A stretch of 64,000 nt of DNA from Pseudomonas fluorescens (GTDB lineage Bacteria > Pseudomonadota > Gammaproteobacteria > Pseudomonadales > Pseudomonadaceae), in contig NZ_CP012830.1 in NCBI RefSeq assembly GCF_001307155.1, forward strand, positions 4,772,501 through 4,836,500. The letters are read 5' to 3'. Under the pieces are notes generated by a model. The model was not told where the DNA came from. It did no database searches and worked only from the letters and a program-made list of their open reading frames with translations. The position numbers and the translations under genes were made by a program. Shown here piece after piece: positions 59,341 through 64,000 of the stretch; position 1 is the stretch's first letter; every line of letters begins with the position of its first letter.

Positions 59341-59745
59341 TCAGCCCTCAAGCCATCGTTTGCTGTCGGATTCATGCTGGCGAGTATCACTGGCAATCAA
59401 CTGCCTGATCCCCTCAAACAACTCATCACTCTGCGCCTGCGTGCAGTCTTCGCCATGGCGTTTGCGCAGCCCATAGTGGCTCAGGATCAGGTGCACATCA
59501 GCATGCAGGCCATGTTGCTTGAGGCAGTTTTCGACGCATTGCAGCGGGCAGCCGTCCAGCGCGAAAATCCGGCGCCCCGAGCGCGCCTTGTTGAGCAACG
59601 CTGGCACATGCCCTCCGATACCGACGATGCAGGACATTTCAGCCAAGCCGCTGCGATCCAGCCGCACGGCCAGGGTGTTGGCCAGTTGGGCGACGTTGGA
59701 GCAGCCTGAGCAGGAGTAAACCAGAGGCAAAGTTGAGGGGGGCAT
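59341..59745 (-). CDS. DGC-domain putative zinc-binding protein
   Basis: 134 residues with the DGC pattern: LVYSCSGCSNVAQLAN at the N terminus, EMSCIVGIGGHVPALLNKAR, and the name-giving ALDGCPLQCVENCLKQHG. The cysteines are arranged to bind zinc. Start MPPSTLPLVYS with GGAGAG upstream. An ANR/DNR box (59801-59814) precedes it. A homologue lies by narL-narX in P. aeruginosa. Biochemical role unknown. Confidence 0.85.
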   Translation of the reverse strand: MPPSTLPLVYSCSGCSNVAQLANTLAVRLDRSGLAEMSCIVGIGGHVPALLNKARSGRRIFALDGCPLQCVENCLKQHGLHADVHLILSHYGLRKRHGEDCTQAQSDELFEGIRQLIASDTRQHESDSKRWLEG

Positions 59746-59800
59746 TGACACTCTCCATTGATGGGCTCTTCCAGTGTGCAAGGCGCATGAGGTTACTCAA

Positions 59801-59814
59801 TTGATTGCGGTCAA
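59801..59814 (-). promoter_or_regulatory. ANR/DNR box upstream of the DGC gene
   Basis: TTGATTGCGGTCAA on the plus strand (TTGACCGCAATCAA on the minus), 56 bases before the DGC start; immediately after the second dnr gene. Confidence 0.72.
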
Positions 59815-59820
59815 TTCTGT

Positions 59821-60498
59821 CTACTGGAACGCTGCCAGCGCCTCTTCTTTGGCGAGGATGCGGATATTGCGTCGTTCCATTGCAATCAGGCCGCACTCGA
59901 CCAACCGATGCAAAATCCGCGAAAAGGTTTCCGGCTGAATCCCCAGTTTCGATGCCACCAGGCGTTTGGATACTTGCAAGACGATCTGGCCAGTGACGGG
60001 ATGGCGTTCCTGGAGCAGGAAATTGATGACCCGACGACTCGCGCTCGCCAGCGTCAACGTGTCTATGTCCCGCAGACGCAGGTGCAAGTGAACGCTCATG
60101 CTGGCCAGAATCGCGAGGCAAACCTTCGGCTGGTCCTCCAGGGCGTTGCGGTAATGGTTGCCCTCGATACTGACCAGCACACTGTCTTTCAGCGCGGTGG
60201 CGCTCACTGGATAGAGTCGGGCCTGGCTGAACAGCAAGGCTTCGGCAAAAGTCTGGCCGGGCTGGATGATCTCCACGAGGTTTTCCTGACCTTCGCCGGT
60301 GAGCCGGTACAACTTGATCTGACCGCTGACCAGCAGGAAAAAACGCTTGGCCGGATCCCCCTGGTGCATGAGTGTGCAGTGACAACTCAGGCGCTTGAGC
60401 ATGGCCTGGCTGCAGACTTCCTCGAAGACTTTCTCCGGCAATTGGCTGAACAGGTGATGACGGCGCAACGTTAAAACGATAGAAGGGTGGGTCAGCAT
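59821..60498 (-). CDS. second Crp/Fnr-family regulator, Dnr type
   Basis: 225 residues: sensor barrel, dimer helix and helix-turn-helix with recognition helix IQPETFSRILHRL, which has the same E..SR contacts as Dnr. Cysteines are few and not in the FNR pattern, so it is not an Fe-S oxygen sensor. It is a distinct paralogue of the 48038 gene (DnrS/DnrD-like groups exist in P. stutzeri). GGAGG stands 6 bases before the ATG. It follows narL by 86 bases that contain a NarL site, suggesting nitrate feeds into this regulator. Confidence 0.85.
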   Translation of the reverse strand: MLTHPSIVLTLRRHHLFSQLPEKVFEEVCSQAMLKRLSCHCTLMHQGDPAKRFFLLVSGQIKLYRLTGEGQENLVEIIQPGQTFAEALLFSQARLYPVSATALKDSVLVSIEGNHYRNALEDQPKVCLAILASMSVHLHLRLRDIDTLTLASASRRVINFLLQERHPVTGQIVLQVSKRLVASKLGIQPETFSRILHRLVECGLIAMERRNIRILAKEEALAAFQ

Positions 60499-60562
60499 GG
60501 CGTACCTCCGCTGACGGTCATAGTAGAGGGCGCGGCCCGGATGACCTATGCCTCTGCAGGCC

Positions 60563-60578
60563 TACCTCCAAAGAGGAA
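60563..60578 (-). promoter_or_regulatory. NarL 7-2-7 site between narL and the second dnr
   Basis: TACCTCC-AA-AGAGGAA; centre about 72 bases before the start of the Crp/Fnr gene. One arm deviates by one base from its partner. Confidence 0.55.
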
Positions 60579-60584
60579 TACCCG

Positions 60585-61232
60585 TCAGCCGGCGTTGCGC
60601 AGATGCTCCATGGCCCACACCGCCGCCTCGACCCGCGAACGCAAGCCGAGTTTATGCAGCAGGTTCTTGACGTGAACCTTGACCGTCCCTTCGGTGATGC
60701 CGAGCTTGTGCCCGATGACTTTGTTGCTGAAGCCGCTGGCGATGATTTTCAGCACCTGCCGCTCACGTTCGGTCAGTTCCACCACCACCTGACGCGCAGG
60801 AGCACGCAGCGCCTGGGCCATGACTTGGGTCAGCCCCGGGCTGACCACCAACGCGCCGTTCAGCGCATCACGGATGTACTGAATCAACAGTTCGGGCTCC
60901 ATGTCCTTGAGCAGATAGCCGTCGGCATCCAGGCGCAGTGCATCGCGAATATCGTCTTCAGCATCCGAGACAGTGAACAGCAGCACCTTGCCGGTGTAAT
61001 GCATCGCGCGTAATCGGCGCAGGGTTTGAATGCCATTCATCTGCGGCATGTTGTTATCGAGCAAAACCAGATCCGGCTGCAGCGGCTCAATGAGGCTGAG
61101 TGCTTCTTCGCCGTTGCCGGCTTCGCCGACGATCTTGAAATCATCTTCGAGTTCGAGCATCTGGCGGATGCCGTGACGCATCATCGGATGGTCGTCTACC
61201 AGCAGGATGGTGTGTTGTTGGGACGGGTTCAT
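60585..61232 (-). CDS. narL: nitrate/nitrite response regulator NarL
   Basis: 215-residue response regulator: receiver domain with Asp13-Asp14 and phosphoacceptor Asp59 (LLDNNMP), and a LuxR-type helix-turn-helix (LTERERQVLKIIASGFSNKV, GTVKVHVKNLLHKLGL). Activates nar genes and narK on nitrate. Overlaps narX by ATGA. Confidence 0.95.
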   Translation of the reverse strand: MNPSQQHTILLVDDHPMMRHGIRQMLELEDDFKIVGEAGNGEEALSLIEPLQPDLVLLDNNMPQMNGIQTLRRLRAMHYTGKVLLFTVSDAEDDIRDALRLDADGYLLKDMEPELLIQYIRDALNGALVVSPGLTQVMAQALRAPARQVVVELTERERQVLKIIASGFSNKVIGHKLGITEGTVKVHVKNLLHKLGLRSRVEAAVWAMEHLRNAG

Positions 61233-63031
61233 GTGACGCTACCTTCTGTTTGCTGCCCGAGAAACTCCGGCTGGAATTCCAGTTGGACACGGGTGCCTTG
61301 CGGCTCCCTGGAAAATATCTGCAATTGGCCGTGCAAGCTGCGAGCTCGTTCGTCCATGATGTTCAGGCCGTGGTGTTCGCGCTGGTCGACGTTGCCGCTG
61401 AAGCCGCGCCCGTCGTCTTCGACGATGAGCCTGACGGTTTCGCCGTCCTGGCGCAGTTGTAACCAGGCGTTTTGCGCGTGGGCGTGGCGCAGGCAGTTGG
61501 AGAGTGCCTCGCGGGTGATCTGCAGAATGTGGATTTGCTCGCTGGCCGAGAGCGGAAAGGCCAGCGCATCGACGTGCAGGTGGACCTGAAATTCTCCGCG
61601 ACGGGAGAACTCCTCGGCGGCGTCCTTGAGCTCTTGCACCAGTCCCGCATCGTGAATCTGCAAGCGAAAGGTGGTCAGCAGTTCGCGTAACTGGCGGTAG
61701 GCATTGTTCAGCCCCTCGCGCAATTCGGCGGTGACGGTTTCCAGGGTTTCGACTGGTTCGCCACGGCGCATCAGGGTCTGCATGCGGCTGACTTGCAGTT
61801 TCATGTAGGACAGGGCCTGGGCCAGTGAATCGTGCAGTTCGCGGGCGATGATCGTGCGCTCTTCGAGCAACAGCAGGCGATGATCCTGTTCCCGTTGGCG
61901 TTTGAGCGAAAGCGAGGTCCCAATCAGGTTGGCCAGGGCCTGGATCAACTGGGTTTCCCAGGCTTGCGCCGGATGCCCGTCGACAAAATGCGCCTTGAGC
62001 TCCCCCAGTTCGCTGCCCTGGTTGCTGATGCTGAAAGTCTGCGGGTTGGTTTTTTGGTGCTTCAGGCACGTGGCGCAATCGCTGCTGGCGCAGACATCCC
62101 GACTGTTTGCCCCATGCAGGGCGAGTAATTGCTGGGCGGGTGCCTGCAAGTGTCCTTGTAGACACAGCGACAGACGCAAGCCGGGCAGGCGTTGCTGGAA
62201 GCGCCGGATCAACTCGTCCAGGCCTTCGGCGTTGGCCAGGCGTGTGGCCAGGTTTCGACTGCTTTGGTACAGCAGCTCCAGGGCTGCATTGGCTTGTTGC
62301 AAGTTCAGGGTTTTTTGCTGGACCTGGCTCTCCAGGGTGCGATGCGATTCTTCGATCGTTTCCGCCATGGCATTGAAACTCGTGGCCAACTGGCCCAGTT
62401 CGTCCTGGGACTGATGGTTGACCCGCACCTTGAAATCGCCACGACGAAAGCGCTGGGTGGCGTCCACCAATTCTTTCAAGGGCGTGACAACGCCGTACTG
62501 CAGTTCATATAGCCCTACCAGCAGGACGATCATGGTAGTGAACAAGGCCAGGCCCTGGATCGCCTGTTGCCAGCCTTGCTTTTGTTCGCTTTGGCGCTGC
62601 AACAGGCTGACAAACTGGTTCAGTTGTTCAACGAAAGGCTGGGTCAGAGCCTGAAAAGAGGCCACATCGCCACGTTCGAGTGCCGGGCGTAAATCCTCGT
62701 TCCAGCGTTGCTGGATTTGCCCATAGCTGATTTGCAGAGCGGTGGGCGGGCCATCTTCCAGTACCGCTTTGAGTGACTGGCTGTTGAGGCGAGTTTGCAG
62801 GCTGTCGGTGATGCTGGCGACTTCTTCGCCAGGTGCGCCAGCGGCCAGTTTCCAGCTCAGGTGGTACGTCTCCATGCGCACCGAGCCTGCGGTGTTGATC
62901 GCTGCGGCATCGCCCTGACTGAACCAGGCGATCAATCCGGCGCTCAATGAACTGGCAAGGGCGAGTATGGCGATAAGGATCACTGCCAACCCGGCGCGAG
63001 CGGGCAGGGAGCTGCGCAACCAGCGCATCAT
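61229..63031 (-). CDS. narX: nitrate/nitrite sensor kinase NarX
   Basis: 600-residue membrane histidine kinase: two membrane helices (about 12-35 and 155-175) bracket a periplasmic sensor with the nitrate-binding P-box (INTAGSVRMETYHLSW), then HAMP, a cysteine-bearing central module (CASSDCATC) and a HisKA_3 domain with His400 in ARELHDSLAQAL and an ATPase domain (DDGRGF). Forms an operon with narL. Faces narK across a region with NarL and ANR sites. Confidence 0.95.
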   Translation of the reverse strand: MMRWLRSSLPARAGLAVILIAILALASSLSAGLIAWFSQGDAAAINTAGSVRMETYHLSWKLAAGAPGEEVASITDSLQTRLNSQSLKAVLEDGPPTALQISYGQIQQRWNEDLRPALERGDVASFQALTQPFVEQLNQFVSLLQRQSEQKQGWQQAIQGLALFTTMIVLLVGLYELQYGVVTPLKELVDATQRFRRGDFKVRVNHQSQDELGQLATSFNAMAETIEESHRTLESQVQQKTLNLQQANAALELLYQSSRNLATRLANAEGLDELIRRFQQRLPGLRLSLCLQGHLQAPAQQLLALHGANSRDVCASSDCATCLKHQKTNPQTFSISNQGSELGELKAHFVDGHPAQAWETQLIQALANLIGTSLSLKRQREQDHRLLLLEERTIIARELHDSLAQALSYMKLQVSRMQTLMRRGEPVETLETVTAELREGLNNAYRQLRELLTTFRLQIHDAGLVQELKDAAEEFSRRGEFQVHLHVDALAFPLSASEQIHILQITREALSNCLRHAHAQNAWLQLRQDGETVRLIVEDDGRGFSGNVDQREHHGLNIMDERARSLHGQLQIFSREPQGTRVQLEFQPEFLGQQTEGSVT

Positions 63032-63112
63032 CAGCGATGATCCTGGGGAAAGACACGGAAACTGAGCATACGGCGTCCCGGAGTGCGGTTTTGCAGCCAG
63101 TCCCGGGTGCGC

Positions 63113-63128
63113 TACCTCTAAAGAGTTG
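63113..63128. promoter_or_regulatory. NarL 7-2-7-like site near narX
   Basis: TACCTCT-AA-AGAGTTG, the second heptamer is weak. 82 bases upstream of the narX start, so it could mediate narXL autoregulation. Confidence 0.45.
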
Positions 63129-63209
63129 CCGACGTCTCCCTGTCGGCAATGGCGTTACTGGAAAACCTTAAGAAGCTGATAAATAAAGGGTTTCAAGGTT
63201 TTCTTGAAC

Positions 63210-63225
63210 TACCTCCTTGGAGGTA
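63210..63225 (+). promoter_or_regulatory. NarL 7-2-7 site of narK
   Basis: TACCTCC-TT-GGAGGTA, a perfect inverted pair. About 53 bases upstream of the ANR/DNR box, i.e. near -94 of a start driven by that box. An IHF-like sequence (TATCAGCTTCTTA on the minus strand, 63169-63181) lies just upstream. Confidence 0.75.
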
Positions 63226-63263
63226 GGCCGGGCAAGGATAGCCCCTTGCCCTCATGGGCTTCG

Positions 63264-63277
63264 TTGACGTGGATCAA
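63264..63277 (+). promoter_or_regulatory. ANR/DNR box of narK
   Basis: TTGACGTGGATCAA, 59 bases before the GTG start of narK; would place transcription start near 63312. Confidence 0.82.
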
Positions 63278-63335
63278 GTTTTTGCGGGGTTCGCCTCTCT
63301 AGTCTGCCGCCATGGCTAACTGACTGGAGAGCATT

Positions 63336-64000
63336 GTGATCCAACCGCGTGTACGACAAGGCTTGGTGCTGGGCATGAGTACGTTGGCCTTCACCGTCTG
63401 TTTCATGGTCTGGATGATGTTTGCTGTGCTCGGGGTACCGATCAAGGAACTGCTCCAGCTCAACGAAACCCAGTTCGGCCTCTTGGCCGCAACCCCGGTG
63501 CTGACCGGCTCGCTGGTGCGTTTACCGCTGGGCCTGCTGACTGACCGCTTTGGTGGTCGCAGCGTGTTCTTCTTGCTGATGCTGTCCTGCGTCGCACCGC
63601 TGTACCTGATCAGTCACGCCACCGCCTACTGGCAATTCCTGGTACTGGGCTTGTTCGTCGGTCTGGCCGGTGGCTCGTTTTCAGTGGGCATTGCCTACGT
63701 CGCCAAATGGTTCGACAAGGAGAACCAGGGCTTCGCCATGGGCATCTTTGGTGCCGGCAATGCGGGAGCCGCAGTGACCAAGTTTCTCGCTCCGGCACTG
63801 ATCGCTGCCGGCAGTTGGCAACTGGTGCCAAAGGTCTTCAGCGCGATCCTGTTCATTACCGCGCTGTTGTTCTGGTTCGTCAGCGCCGAAAACAAGAACC
63901 ACCGTAGTGCCGCCGGCGCCAGCTTGCGTGAACAGTTGCGTTCGCTGAAAGATCCGGCGGTGTGGCGCTACTGCCAGTACTACTCGATCGTCTTCGGCGG
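63336..64000 (+). CDS. narK: nitrate/nitrite transporter NarK, N-terminal part
   Basis: Major-facilitator nitrate/nitrite porter in the inner membrane. The visible 221 codons give six membrane segments with TLAFTVCFMVWMMFAVLGV near 15-33, the conserved arginine of LVRLPLGLLTDRFGGR, and the NNP signature region GNAGAAVTKFLAPAL. Start is GTG at 63336 with GGAGAG 5 bases upstream. It runs off the right edge. In P. aeruginosa narK1 is followed by narK2 and narGHJI, expected to lie beyond. Confidence 0.92.
   Translation, partial: MIQPRVRQGLVLGMSTLAFTVCFMVWMMFAVLGVPIKELLQLNETQFGLLAATPVLTGSLVRLPLGLLTDRFGGRSVFFLLMLSCVAPLYLISHATAYWQFLVLGLFVGLAGGSFSVGIAYVAKWFDKENQGFAMGIFGAGNAGAAVTKFLAPALIAAGSWQLVPKVFSAILFITALLFWFVSAENKNHRSAAGASLREQLRSLKDPAVWRYCQYYSIVFG

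Noticed and set aside
58732..59709. 325-codon open frame across the long inverted repeat
   Set aside because: Crosses the repeat and the antisense of the DGC gene; low complexity, composed of repeat sequence.
60503..60509. TACCTCC as a NarL heptamer before the second dnr
   Set aside because: It is the complement of the gene's GGAGG ribosome site, so the match is explained without NarL.

Overview
The window looks like the chromosome of a fluorescent-group Pseudomonas. Pointers are gacA-uvrC-pgsA beside a tRNA-Gly (with the TTG start typical of gacA in this group), REP palindrome pairs of the GTGGCGAGGGAGCTTGCTCCC and GTAGGAGCAAGGCTTG types, high GC, and a nirSMCFDLGHJEN cluster in the order known from P. 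aeruginosa. No wet or database check was possible; every call rests on reading the sequence.

Region 1 (1-5.0 kb, minus strand) is a ketone-body module: acetoacetyl-CoA synthetase (cut by the edge), 3-hydroxybutyrate dehydrogenase, a GntP-type permease and a sigma-54 activator, with a readable sigma-54 promoter and three candidate enhancer palindromes. Region 2 (5.0-15.2 kb) holds yejABEF peptide uptake, a parvulin isomerase, a lipase without signal peptide, a DAHP synthase behind an aromatic leader-peptide attenuator, a nitrilase-family amidase and a GNAT acetyltransferase. Region 3 (15.3-19.5 kb) is gacA-uvrC-pgsA-tRNA-Gly followed by wreckage of an element that had entered at the tRNA (frameshifted P4-type integrase, PAAR fragment). 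Region 4 (19.5-28.0 kb) is an accessory plant-signal-type locus: a LuxR solo between two proline-iminopeptidase-like hydrolases, one leading a five-gene oligopeptide ABC transporter, with an IS3 remnant at its edge.

Region 5 (28.1-64 kb) is a near-continuous anaerobic respiration island: moaCDE; hemN with a paralogue that lost its Fe-S cysteines; nirN-E-J-H-G-L-D-F-C-M-S (minus strand) diverging from nirQ and norE/norF-like genes; norCBD; dnr; nnrS; ytfE and norR; pdxH; moaB-moeA; ubiUVT for O2-independent ubiquinone synthesis; a DGC zinc protein; a second Dnr-type regulator; narL-narX; and narK running off the right edge.

The regulatory wiring can be read directly. TTGAT-N4-ATCAA-like ANR/DNR boxes stand before moaC, the hemN pair, nirS/nirQ, norCB, ubiU, the DGC gene and narK. 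NarL 7-2-7 heptamer pairs stand before moaB, the second dnr, narX and narK. A sigma-54 promoter plus three GT-N7-AC sites lie between ytfE and norR. Low oxygen, nitrate and NO would thus act on one gene block that makes the cofactors (molybdopterin, haem, haem d1, ubiquinone), the enzymes and the damage repair for denitrification. No nar reductase genes or nos genes are in view; narGHJI would be expected just beyond the right edge.
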